Below, piece by piece: positions 10,736 to 51,500 of a DNA stretch of 64,000 bases; position 1 is the stretch's first letter; each line of letters opens with the position of its first letter. The stretch is from Elysia chlorotica (taxonomy: Eukaryota > Mollusca > Gastropoda > Plakobranchidae), in assembly GCA_003991915.1 (NCBI GenBank), contig RQTK01000047.1:301471-365470 (forward strand). Direction: 5' to 3'. The notes beneath the pieces are model-generated. The model was not told the origin of the DNA. It saw only the letters and a program-made list of their open reading frames with translations, and made no database searches. The position numbers and the translations under genes are program-made.

Positions 10736-13700
10736 AGTGTGTATGGAAAATCTTGGAGTGACGTACAGCTACGATAGAGACAGGGTTTTGTGCAAAGCAA
10801 AAAAGGTAGGGGATCATAAAAGCCTAGCAATAAAAACAACCACCAGTTATCAAAATTTGGTATGCTTTGCGACCCTAGGATGTTAGAGATTGTGATATAG
10901 TCATATAAAATATAAACTGTTTGCAATCCATACATGCCTAAAGCAAAGTCACAAAAGATAAGCCTGGAGTGCCATGTGGGCTTCTTTTAAAGCAAATGAT
11001 CAGGACTGCATATTTCAATGGCCAATAATTCAATAATTTACAATAAAAATGAAAAAAAAAAAAAAGAAAGGTTTTCAAAATATTAAATGAACATGTACAT
11101 TATATCTAAATCATTAGCTGTGACAAAACCTTGTTACGGCCCTATAAATACAATGTATTTATATCATATCAGAATCAAAGGCACTGAATATAAGATTATA
11201 ACAATTTTGATGTTTAACAATAAAAGGCCACATGGATTTTCACTTTTTATTTTTATTATATGGAAAGGTTCTGGTAGGTGATAATTTACTAAACCTTTCA
11301 GGTCAGTTCAGAAGCAGTTGAGGAATTATAAATGCATATTCTTACTTGCATGGCATAAAAATCAAGGTTTCTGTCACAATAGTATCAAAGTATGGATATA
11401 GATTGTTGTCCAGCCTATACTAACTAAAAACAAAAAGATTGATTTTTTGTGGACAGCAAAAAGCAGCCTAATTCTTTTATTTCTACAGAAAAACATCATA
11501 TTTCCTTCACCATTCTGAGCACCTTTATATAATATTTTGAAGCTTGACAAAGCATCAAAGGATGATGTCATTTAAGTTACTTTCTGGAAAGGGGAGTCCA
11601 GTCAAACTTCACAAAGTTTACACCAGTGAAATATCACTTTATGCAGTTGACAACCCTAGGCACAAACTAATCGCTTATATTGGTAAGTATTATAAAAGTT
11701 AAATCTTTGCAATATAAAAAAAGACATTTTGTATTACTTACATCCTTATTGCACGTTGCAACAGATTTAATCAACGCAGCATGTGATCTATTAAATTATT
11801 CATTAAAAAAAGCCCCACTCTACACACAGCTTCCTTATTTTTAATTTTCTTCTGTTGTGTGCACCACTGGAGTTTTGGGTGCATCTTTTCTTTTGAGATT
11901 AACATAGCACGGGAATTCAATCATCATCCTATCAGCATGAGATATCTTTGGAATTTCTTCTCAATGTCTCAGCTTTATATCTAGTTTTATATAATCTTTG
12001 AATAATTTTTGGCTCTTTTGTGGTTTAAAGAAGAACATATTTAGAGGGACACATTTTCTACTTTGTCTTGAAGCTTTAATCAGGAATAAACTCTTACATT
12101 ATGGCAATGTCAGAAAGACTTTAAAGTCTGTGCCCTCATGCAACAAGGAGAATGTAATCTTAAAATCATGACCTCTCGTTTTATAGAATAACCTATTGTT
12201 TTCTTATAAAATGTCTATAATTTAAAAGGATAAAAAAAAAAAGATATCAAATCATAAAACTGAAACAAGGTTAGTCTTTAAGTTGAAATCTCATTCAAAA
12301 ATTTTTTTTTTGCTGAAAAAATCAATAAATATTATATTTAAAGCTAGGTCTTCTTCTCTTCATCACTCTCCAATCCTAAATTTTACCTTTGATTATCTGC
12401 GATAACTTTCAGTATATTTCTGTATTTCTTAAAAAAAAAAAAATTATGTATTCTGAACCTGGAAAAAGGAGAAAGAATAAAAACTGAGGAAAGCTTGCGG
12501 TTAAAAATAAACATGTCAAAGAATCATTTTTGAAAAAAAAAAACAACTCAAGTATTATGAACGAAAGTTAGACATAGACATATCTACTATATATACTTTA
12601 GGTAAAATTACTTCCAATAAATTACAGTTTACTCAGATTAAGGAACCTTCAAAAGTATTAAATGTGTCCATAATAATAATTAATACTGAAGTTTTAATAT
12701 TTTGGACCTTTTACCTTTCTCCTTCAAATTGAGAAACAATCTTAAATACACTCATCTCTACAAATAACTTAAGTATGTTCTATTATTGTAAATGATCCTT
12801 GCCTGAGTAGGAAATATTTTAAAATAAAGGAAAGAAAGATGGTAAAAGACTTTGAAAGCAGGCCCAAATCTTTTTGGCTTAGGAAATCTATTCTTATCCA
12901 CTTGGAAAACAATGACTTCAAGCAATGACAGTGGACTATGGATCTGCTACAATTATGAGATTCATTTTCATTGACAAATATAAACAAGGTGGCCCTGATC
13001 CATAACGCATCTTCCAAACATCTTAAACTTCTCAAGTAATTTGATTTATATTTATAATAAAAAAGAGATAAAAATTTTAATCAAATGGTAACATGATAAG
13101 AACCAATTGGTGATACTAATGTATTAAAAATGAATGCCTTCAAACACATATCATAAAATAAAGACTGTTGGACAGATATATAAGGTGTTAAAAATAACAT
13201 GTGAAATTCACCTGTGGCTTACATCATTTTATATCAATCAAATGGCAAGACTGATAGCATGGCGAGACACATAGGAAGAAAAAAGAAGCAAAATGCATAA
13301 GAAGAGGCTGGGAGAAAACTATCACAATTTTTTGTATAATATTGCAGAAAAAGAAAGAAACACAAAATTACAAACTAAAATAAATTACAAAGAAAGGTGG
13401 AATGTGAGACTGAAATGCCGGTGTATCTACAAGACATTTTTAAAGATGTGGTAAAACAGTGAACAAAGAAGATCAAGCAATTAAAAATTGTAAAACTGTT
13501 TTTAAAAAGACTGCTTTGGCCACATGGCTAAGTGTAAAATAATTGTCCCGTGACTACAGTCCCTTACAGGATAAACAACAGGGTTGAAGGTGTAAATAGA
13601 GATTTAGTCACACTGGAAATTTAAGTCACTGCTTTCATTTGGTTAAGTGAATGAACATCTATGAGGATGCAACGAAAATGAAAAAACAAAAACAAAAAAA

Positions 13701-14040
13701 CAATTTATATTGCGAAGTATCTCTTTAGTCACATGCTACAACACTGTTTCATTTTCAAAACCTGCTAAGTCATTATTTCAAATTCATAAAAATGAGTCAA
13801 ACTTCTATAAATCAACATTATTTTTCTTGTTTCTGTATCCCCTGTGATCAGGCTTAAAGAATATCCACAAAACTCACCTGCAGATGAAGACATTAACTTA
13901 CAAAGGAAAAGTGTTTTTTTTCTCAGAATGAACTGTTCACCACTTAGCAGGTTTTGAAAATAGATCCTCAAATACTAAAGGAATATTTTCGAGAATGTTC
14001 TAAAAGCCAGGTACCCAATTTTTTTCCTCTCCGATATGAT
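10736..14040. other. IRE1 3' flank, probably including its 3' UTR
   Basis: This lies immediately downstream of the IRE1 stop codon on the minus strand. It is AT-rich with A-runs and several minus-strand AATAAA-like signals; no coding exon is supported. A 15-base string TTGTTACGGCCCTAT at 11131 recurs at 35767 in an LTR-like context, so a retroelement scrap may be present. Confidence 0.45.
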
Positions 14041-42255
<28,215 letters not shown>

Positions 42256-45200
42256 TATCAAAAACAGGCTGGAGTGAGGATCATTTATAACTTTTGCATG
42301 CTCCTGTGTATAGTATGTCGTTTCATCAATAGCGCCACAACAGATGGTCTAACCACCCCTCACGCTCAACAATAACAAAAAATCGCCATGTTGTTTGAAG
42401 CTCCGGACTAGATCAATACTGGAGCGAATATAAAAACGATTTCGATTTGTCCATATTTCTCTTAAGGAGCAGTGACCTGATGTGAGGGAGGCAGAAAAAA
42501 AAGAAATAACTCAAACAGCTAAACTTTATAGTTAAATAATATTTGATGATATATTTCACCATGAACAATTGTTCTATTCACTAAAAAAAACCACACTAAA
42601 CATTTCCGTAACATAAACAAACATTATCTCCGAAGCATAGTTAACAGGAAATGGAGATGTTTGTATAACCAGATTGGATTTTGTAGTTGAAAACATTAGT
42701 TAAAGTTTTATGTGATTTGGGCACAAAATGAGATGAAATACAAAAAAATTTATTTTTGAAAGTAATGATTGCATCACATATATGAGAAAAAAAATAGATA
42801 ACGAGTGTTCAAACTGAAAATAGGATTATATAATCGATCGAATATGATAAGTAGAGACAAAATCACGTCTATTAAGATCTGGCAAGAGGAGGGCGAGCAA
42901 GTAACAACTGAGATCACAGTGTTAGAGACAGGAGCTGAATGTACGTGTTCTAAATATAGATCTAGATTTAGTAAGAAGAATAAAAACGATAAAGACTTAC
43001 TAATCTAGATGTAGCGAAAGGATCTTTTCGTTCTAACACATGTTGCAATCTTTAGTACAGGCTCACTCCCGAATAGATCTACATTTATCAAGTACGTATT
43101 CAACCCAATCTAGATCTAGATCTAGATTAGATCTAGATCCTTTTCAGTTTCATGATAATTTTTGCTTTATCAGGCTATTTTTCTACTGTCTTTGTTTTGT
43201 GCTTTTCTAAGAAAACAAGAGCTTCAAAAAAGTGAATTCCAAGGGATATTCAATATTATGTTCTATCCCCCCCCCCCACACACACACAAAAAGAATTTAC
43301 AAACAACATAGGATCCACAAAGACATGAGCCAGTATCATAGGGAAGATTTTTAATCTAGATCTAAGACTTTAATTTCAAGATAGATCTAGGCCTAGCCTA
43401 TATTTTTATACTAATTTAAACAGCAGTTTGTCCGTAGAATCTATAGAATTTAGTTTATTTTACTCTACCCATGATCTTTGCTTTCATTGACTTGGCAGGC
43501 TTGATCAGTTGATGGGTTATTTCAGTTATAATAAATAATTTCTTCTGCATTCAGGTATTTACCTTAAGAAATGATTTAGCAAAATTTCACTTTCATTATC
43601 TGTCCAGTCTGGTTACAAAGATGTAACAAGATCGATAACATTTTAACAAATTACAGGATCTAGACGAGAGTGAAGATTTTGGTATTTAAACTGATGTAAA
43701 TGATTTAAACCATGTAGTTTCCGTTAATTTGCTTGTAAATATTCACATTTTACTGCAGGTTCAATATAGCGATCTCAGTTTTGTACCTTGCTTTTCTTTT
43801 CATTTAATTCTAGTACAGAATTTCCAACTTAAAATTTTCATGTTCCTCTTTAGAGCTATTTTTCAATAGTTTCATGGTTATATACATTTCTCAACCTCTC
43901 TCTCTCTCTCACACTTGCAACTGCCTACCCTTATGTAACTAAAATGATAAGAAGTTTGATAAAAAAAAGGTCTTTATAAATGTTGTTATTTTTTTCTAAA
44001 AATATTACTTGCAATGCAGGAGATCTTTAAAAAAAATATTAATCACACCCGTAATTTTGTAAATTTTTCGACAATTGTCGATATTCTGGAGAACCTGCAT
44101 GTTTTTCGCACTTTTTTTGTGGTACGGTTACGTTTTATCTGTCAATCACGCAACCGCACTAGAAGAATATAGAGGTTTCGTGCGCGGAAAAAAAATGTAG
44201 TAACAGTTAAATGATTATAGCAATACACATGTTTTTCATTTGTTGTTGTGTTATAAGAATAAGTTGAGATTGGGTTGGTTAACAAGGTTAGGGATATCCC
44301 AACGCGTTGTTTCCGCCACTGTTTATTATACGTCTTAAACTCTGATTATTAGTACACATCTCTCTATATTTACATATAGTCCTTGCCCATTGCCGTCATT
44401 TTGAAGTTAACGCTTTGACTGAATTTGATCTAACTTGGGGCCATCCAATAGGCCGATTGCGTTGTAAATCAATACCATACATTTTAATGTGCGTTTACAA
44501 ACAAGGAACATAGCTTTAGTTTATCATTTATAAGTTGGTATGTCGATCTCTCCATCCTAATTTAACACGCAGTCTTTGGCTCTCTAGAATCTTAATCGTG
44601 ATTTAGAAATCTGGTTCTGGATCTATTAACCTTATGTTGTTGAATGATTGTAATTTTGTGGTGCTAGTCTTGGTCGCACGTCATGTTTCAGAGCCATAGA
44701 GAAGGACTGACTTGACGTTAGTATTGAAGATCTTGTTTCGGACTGGTAGTGCTGTAGACTTCCAGATTGGTTTGAGGGTGTTGAAGGCTTATCTGACCTT
44801 GTTTGATGTCTTCCTCTGTGCCCCCATCTTTGCTAACAACACTACTAAGATATATACAAACTTGTCAACCTCTTCAAAGTTTTCGTCATGTACTCGCAAT
44901 GCATTGGGCTGTTTCTTGTTGATTCTCATGGCTTCAGTCTTTCTGGTGTTTATCTGGAGTCCAATTTTCCCAGCTTCTTCTGACACACATAAGCTTCTCT
45001 TGTACGTCCTGTTGCTTTTGGGAGAGAAGGCTGATGTTGTCTGCAAAGTCAAGATCCTCCAGATCCCCCCAATTTTTTTTCTATCCATCGCAAAATCCCT
45101 TAATAATGCATTCAGCATTTTTGGCTCCATCGCTTTCTTAATCATAGATAGGCTAATATTTCGCCATGTAATGGGCACAAACAAAAATAATAAAACCAGA

Positions 45201-45576
45201 GTAAATCTACCATGCTCCTTTTAAACTTTAGTACATACATTTCATTTTGTTTAAAACAAGTATGCTTATTTATTTTTAGTGTCCATTGTTGACTAATAGT
45301 AAAAATAAAGATGAGAATCAATGCATGACTGTGTTACAGTAGCATTCATTTTTTTTTTACCAATCTAAATCATAAAGCATTTAAATGTTTAATAGGGTTC
45401 ATCAATTTGTTTTTCTTTATTGAAAAGGAGGTCTGGTATTTATTTTACTAAATTAACTAAAATGTTTACTACAGGGCTTATTTTGGACTGAGATTTTACA
45501 AAATTTTCAGGAGGAGCATTTCAATTCATTTAATTTAAAATCACTGACAGCTGTTTTTTTGCCTTTCGTATTTCAG
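42256..45576. promoter_or_regulatory. Head-to-head intergenic interval between IRE1 and TEX2 (candidate promoters)
   Basis: IRE1 starts leftward at 42255 and the TEX2 coding exon begins rightward after an acceptor at 45576, so both promoters and at least one non-coding TEX2 5' exon must lie here. The interval also contains TAGATC repeats, a 14-bp palindrome TCGACAATTGTCGA (44068-44081) and a retroelement fragment. I saw no clear ERSE (CCAAT-N9-CCACG), UPRE or TATA box that would place a start site. Confidence 0.5.
44600..45184 (-). mobile_element. Degraded non-LTR retrotransposon reverse-transcriptase fragment
   Basis: Minus-strand reading gives EEAGKIGLQINTRKTEAMRI, NFEEVDKFVYI and, after frame changes, NTLKPIWKSTALPVRNKIFN and VKSVLLYGSET, the end of an RTE/Jockey-type reverse transcriptase. 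Several stops and frameshifts break it. It lies upstream of TEX2 and is a different, older copy from that at 2854-3597. Confidence 0.75.
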
Positions 45577-45583
45577 CTTTGCC

Positions 45584-48500
45584 ATGAATTTCAAAAAAGG
45601 GTTTAGCAGGGCCCAGCGGCCTGCAGCCCCATCGCAGCAATCATCTCAAGCTAAAGGTACAGGTGTATCTTTGTCTGGTTTTAGCTTCAAACAACTCGAA
45701 GAGGATGAAGATGGAGAGGATCTCACATCCTATACTGGAAAATATGAAAAAATTGTGGAACAGTCACAAAGAACACAAAAGAGAGATGAACGCTCTATGT
45801 CAACCTCATCCGTATCTTCAAATTCTTCAGGACATGAGGATTTGAAACCTGAAAAAAACAATTCTGCATCCCATTATGATGTTAATCCCAAATTCCAAAC
45901 AAAAAATGTGCCATCTGAGTCGACAGGTTCACCATTAAGAGCAGCAGCTAGACAAAGAATAGAAACTTCAAAAGAATTGTTTTCAGGACTGAAAGGAAGA
46001 ATTGCAGATAAAATTTCAAAAACAATCGATGAATTTTCAGGGGACCAGAGTCCTAAAGGTAGTCCTGAGAATGAGCTAGCCAAAGCAGTGCATGATATTG
46101 ACAGTATTGGTGATACTCAAGATTTAGTGGTAAAGGAAACAGTGCCTATTTTGCGGGGAGGGCCCCCAGATAAAAAACTTTTGAACAAGGACACCGATTC
46201 TAGACTTCTAGACAAAGATAATTCTGAGCAATCAATTGTAACTAAAGAAAAACTGCCATTGTCTGCCAAGAGTTCTGTTTCTGAGGAGGAAGGGATTGAC
46301 ACAGCTGATGGACAATCTGCTGGTCCCAGTAGTTTGAATCTTGATTCAGTGTGTGTTGAGGATCACCCTCTGGCAGTGGCTGAAGAGGAGGATGAGTTTG
46401 AAGACATTGAGGAATACAAAGAAAGCTCATCTGTTCTGGAGAATTCATCATACCATGATCCTCAAAGCAACTCTCCTGCAGATATTCTCATGTTTGATGA
46501 GCACTTTGATAAAGTGGAAGACTCAAACCATGCTACAGGCTTCTCAACAAGCACCAAAGTAAAGAGCAGATCTGTCATAAAACGTTTGGGTAAGAAAGAA
46601 AGTAAAACAAGCGCTGTTGCGACAATGTCTGCTCTCCATGATACGCCAGATGAGGAGCTTGTATTCTCAGATCATGGCAGTGAAACTCCTTCAAGTAATG
46701 GAGCTGAAAAAAAAAGTGAAGAAAAGAAGAGGGCCTTGTCTTTAAACATTCCAGACTCAAAATCTTTGTCAGCACAGTCAACCTCACCTGCTGGGCATGG
46801 TGTGCTCTCATTAGATCCATGGTCCTTACCATATCAGAAACTGGTGGCTTTGGCTGTTATTCTGTTTTCATACATGATGGTGCCGCTACCCTCTTACATG
46901 GCAGGCTTCATTATGGGTGTCGTAATGGCAACTGCTGGCTGGGCTTTGTATACATGGCTCACAGAGCCACCGAGACCACAGGAGCCTTTCATTCTCCCCC
47001 CTCTTGAGAAGGCCCCTCCTGTGCCTGAGATGAAAATCACTGCAGAAACAGAGGAGTTCACTTATAAGGTCAGTGGGGCAACAGTACATTGTATTTTAAA
47101 GAAGTTGCAGTCTTTAACTCATGTTTAAGTGAATGTAAAATATTTGTACCTTTGCAAAGTTGCCATGTTAAGACCTGCATTCTTTCTGTCTAGAGTAACA
47201 ACTGTTGCACAATTTAAGTATAGACAAGAAATAATGTGATTCAAGAACCATACATGTTCACATGCACTTTTATTGCATTCACTCATAATAGAACCAAAAC
47301 AATAGGAGGCTGCTTTGATTTTATTCATGTATATTGTCTAAAAATCCAAGAGAGACAATTGTTATCAAAATTAAGAGAAAGAATGAATTTGGCATTTATA
47401 TGTGTATCATGTGTCTACCTTTCTTTTCAGACTCACTTCATTCTCATGTTATGAAGCTCCATGTAAAACATTTGTCCATGTTTGGCCTTTTTTTCTCCGC
47501 AGGAGTGTTTTTGTTTTGATATATATTATTGAATACCATGCAAGTGTATTATACTAAAAAGACCTTCAGTGTGTTTAATGTAATCTTTCATAAATTTTGT
47601 CTTCCTCTAGGGGTGGGTGAACGAACTGTCAGACTATAACGTGGATGACTACCATATCAACAAGACGCACTCTGTGTTTATCAGCCTTGAAGGATCACAC
47701 TTGAGGATCCAACGGCCAAAGAATCCTGTGCCCAAACGTGCCATGTGGGATGAGGTTCTCCCAAAGCCTCAGTTCATTCACCAAAGACATTTTGACTTGC
47801 CAGGGGCCAGTGTTTACTTGGTGCCAGACGGACTTGTCAAGAAAAGAATCTGGAGCAAAAAGTACCCGATCTGTATAGATCTTAGCATAGGCAAAAAGAT
47901 AGGGGAACAGAACAAGGGCTTAATGAAGCACTTTTCATCAGATCCAATCTTGTCAGACCAGAAAGATAAGTCCCATGTTCATGGGTTCGAAATTGTGACT
48001 GAGGAAAAATGTGAGCACAATGTCCTCTATTTGTTTGCTCGAACTGGTCGTGAAAAAGAAGAGTGGTTCCGAAGGCTTGCTGCGGCTGCTGGTGGAAAGC
48101 CCCTTGGTAATTATAGCTTTATAGTTAAAGTAACCTTACAGATTGTTGCAGTAAAACATGTGTATGTCTAAATTCTATAAATAATATAGTGGAATAGCTG
48201 TAGTATAGCAAATCAATTTTTAACTTAGGATCTCAGTACCATTTATTTCTAGAAGTGTTACATTACTGTCTTTAGGATTTGGATACGCATGGTTAGCACA
48301 GAGTGTGTCCAATATAGACTTGTTTGTGCTTGAAGTTAAGGACAGACTTAATTGTACCTCGGTTCAGGAAACAGAGGCATATAATAAGTAGCTCATTTCC
48401 TGTTACACTGACTTCGCCATTTCTAGCTCCTGCACATTATATCGTATCACATTAAAAGCATTATTGGCAATGTAGAGTTTCAACACTCATTTTGAAACAA

Positions 48501-51500
48501 AGCCTGTCTTTGAGAAATAACTCGTTTTAACACTCATGTTGACACAAAGCCTATCTTGGAGAAATAACTCGTTTAGATGGAAAATATCAAATCTTTTTAA
48601 TGTCTTCGTTGCAATGTTGGTGACGTTTATGATGAAATTCATTTTAATCATCTGCACGACATAAGAAAATTGATCCTCCCCCCTTTTAATAAACACACAT
48701 ATGAGGGCCATCTACATGCTTATGAATATTCAATTGTCTACACCAAAACTTATATAGCACTCACACAAATTATATTATGAATGCTTTTTATGATTCCCCT
48801 TTATTAGGTTTAAGTCCATGATTTCCTTTTTTATTGTACAATATAACATTGCAATTTTCAATGTATAATTATTTCAGACATTGTACTATACCAATTTTGT
48901 AAACTGTTTCCTACATACATTTTCCCATTTCGTAATATCAACTCTCATAGATTCTGTCAAATTAATTTCTTTTTGTTTGGAAGTACCTTTTTTATTACTA
49001 TGTTTGTAATTATGATATATGGGCTAAAGGTCTTTTTTGAATAACATTCAATTCAATTCAATTTCTAGAAATGTGTTCATAAATAATACCTTCTTTACCC
49101 TTTTTCATTCTGACAAAAGAAGTCCAATGGTGTATAGTTTTTCAATTTTAAAAGACAACTGTTATTTAGAATCTTTCATTTTCAAACTCACATTACCAGG
49201 AAACCATGTTTTGGAGATGCGACGAGTGATAAACCACTGGAGTCCAACTCAGCAGAAGACATCTGAACCTGCCCTGAGAAACAGGCGAGAAGGGTCAGTG
49301 GATTCTCTAGCTTCAGTTGGCTCAGAATCAGCAACAGAGCAGGCTAGTGCAAAGAAAACTGAGGTAAGATTTGTTGAAGTGCAAAGATAAATTGAGACTA
49401 AGAATATTTTTAAACTTAAAAAACTTTTTTAAACAAAGCTATGAACTTTTTGTCAAATTTCTGTATTATATATTTTTTATAGATTAATTGATATTTTGGG
49501 GCATTCCAGTCTTCCATATCACAACCAATGTGCAGAATATTGTGTATCATTGCAGAGTTGCCATGGCTCAGTTGGACTACGTAAATCACACAATAACTTC
49601 TTCCACATCAATTTCCAAGGCCTTTGTTTTGTCTTGTTGGCGGTATCTTCTATGATCACTCTGGTTTTGAAATTGAGTTTCAAGAAACAGTTTGGAGTAT
49701 GCATGGATTAAATATAAAATTTCTTTTCTCAGAGCTTTGCGTTGTCATACATCATATTGGTTTCAATCACTTCCCTTTAATTACACTGGATTTTTTTATT
49801 ATTATTTAAGCCCTCCATATTTTTTCAATTCAAATTCGTAACAGGCCTTTTCTTCATCATATGGTGCAATTGTTTAAATTCACGCTGCACCCACATATCT
49901 TATCCTCTCATCTATCTTTGTCTTTGGAGTTTTGGGTTGTTTGTTTTTGTCTCTAGCACAACATATTCCCATTAACTTTTTTGGGTATGATTTCAATCCC
50001 ATCAGAGCACTCTTAAGATGTTGAAGGTTTGGTTGCTTCTAAAATACTCTTTACAAATTTCAACCACAAACCATATCTAGCATTTTCACTCTGGGGTTAA
50101 TGGGAAACAAAGAAAAAAGAAGAAAAAACAACATTGTGTAGGGAAGGATTGTGATTTAAATGTTTGGTATATTTTTGTTGATTGGCCATGTTTTTCTTTC
50201 TTTCAAGTTTTGAAGACCATAAAAAGTATGATTTTAAAGCTTTAGGGGAAAAAAAAGGAGCAAAATTATTTTTAACTTCTCTATGGCAAAATCTAGAGCA
50301 ATTTGATTTTGGATTTTAAAATCTTTTATATACCCCATGAAATATATAAAAGGATTACTTAATAGTTTAAATAGATATTAATTTTTTAGAATATATAAAT
50401 CACATAATCTCTATATTGACATTGTCATTTTCCAAATTTAAATAAAATACCCCTAAAAATGCTGATGTAAATTCCGTCCAAAATTAAAGAATAAAGCTAC
50501 AAATTAAAAAAAAAAATTCTTATGATCTGATCTCAGAAGGAGGATCTTCTTCCCTTTGCCCACTACATGGGACGGCTGATGCCCTCTGGCAGTCTGTCAA
50601 AAACTTCAAGCCCTTCTCACCAAGCCTTGTCCCAGAGAGAGCAGAGCAGGGCCTCCACACCAAGAGAGGGAGCTCCCCCGTCTTTCAAGAGGATAAGTCC
50701 TAAAAGTGCCATTATCTGTGAGAGCCAACTCTTCTGGGTGAATGCTCTGATTGGCCGATGCTTCTTTGATTTTCTGCGGGACAAGTGGTGGATTGGTAAA
50801 GTGACGGAGAAACTGCAGCGGAAACTCTCCAAGATCCACGTAAGACAATTTTATTGAAAGTGACAGTTTTTTTCCCCCCATAGCAAGTGTATGAAAGGCT
50901 TGGAGAACAACTGCTTTTATGTCAAATTACCACTTAAACAACAAAATTTAATAAAATAATGAAATTTATTATATTCGTTATTATTTTCCTCTCCAGCTTT
51001 GACTTACAGAACTTCTGTTTTTATTGTACAACTATCTTTGATGTTTGGTAATATCAAGAGTTTTGGTTTTAATTTGTTATTGCATTCAATAACAGAAAAG
51101 TTTTTAGCCTTTGTTGCATTTAATTTTTGTTTGTTTATTAGAAGAAGATCCCTCTTTAAGGTTATATGTGAGGCAGCCAGGTTGAATCATGCACAAGTTG
51201 CTAATATAGGTTTTGAGCTAGAGCTCTAAACATTTAAAAATGTTATATATATACTCGTATATATATATTTTTCATTTTCAAATTAAGTTGAATGTCTCTT
51301 GTTCTACAACTTTTAGTACAAGTAATAGAGTTAACTTTTCAAACCTCTACAAGTGCATTTGATGCTTTTTAACACACTATGAATAACTCAAAATTCAATC
51401 TCCAACTTGTTCCTGATTCACCCTGGTTGCCCAACATTTGATGTGAGGGGTTTGTTTTTGTTGCATTAAATACATGAAAGACGATGTTTATATGCAACAA

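Noticed and set aside
44712-45224. 170-codon + strand frame upstream of TEX2
   Set aside because: It is the antisense of a decayed reverse-transcriptase fragment.
42256-45583. ER-stress elements (ERSE, UPRE) in the IRE1-TEX2 interval
   Set aside because: A reading by eye found CCAAT and ACGTCA fragments but none with the required spacing or partner half.
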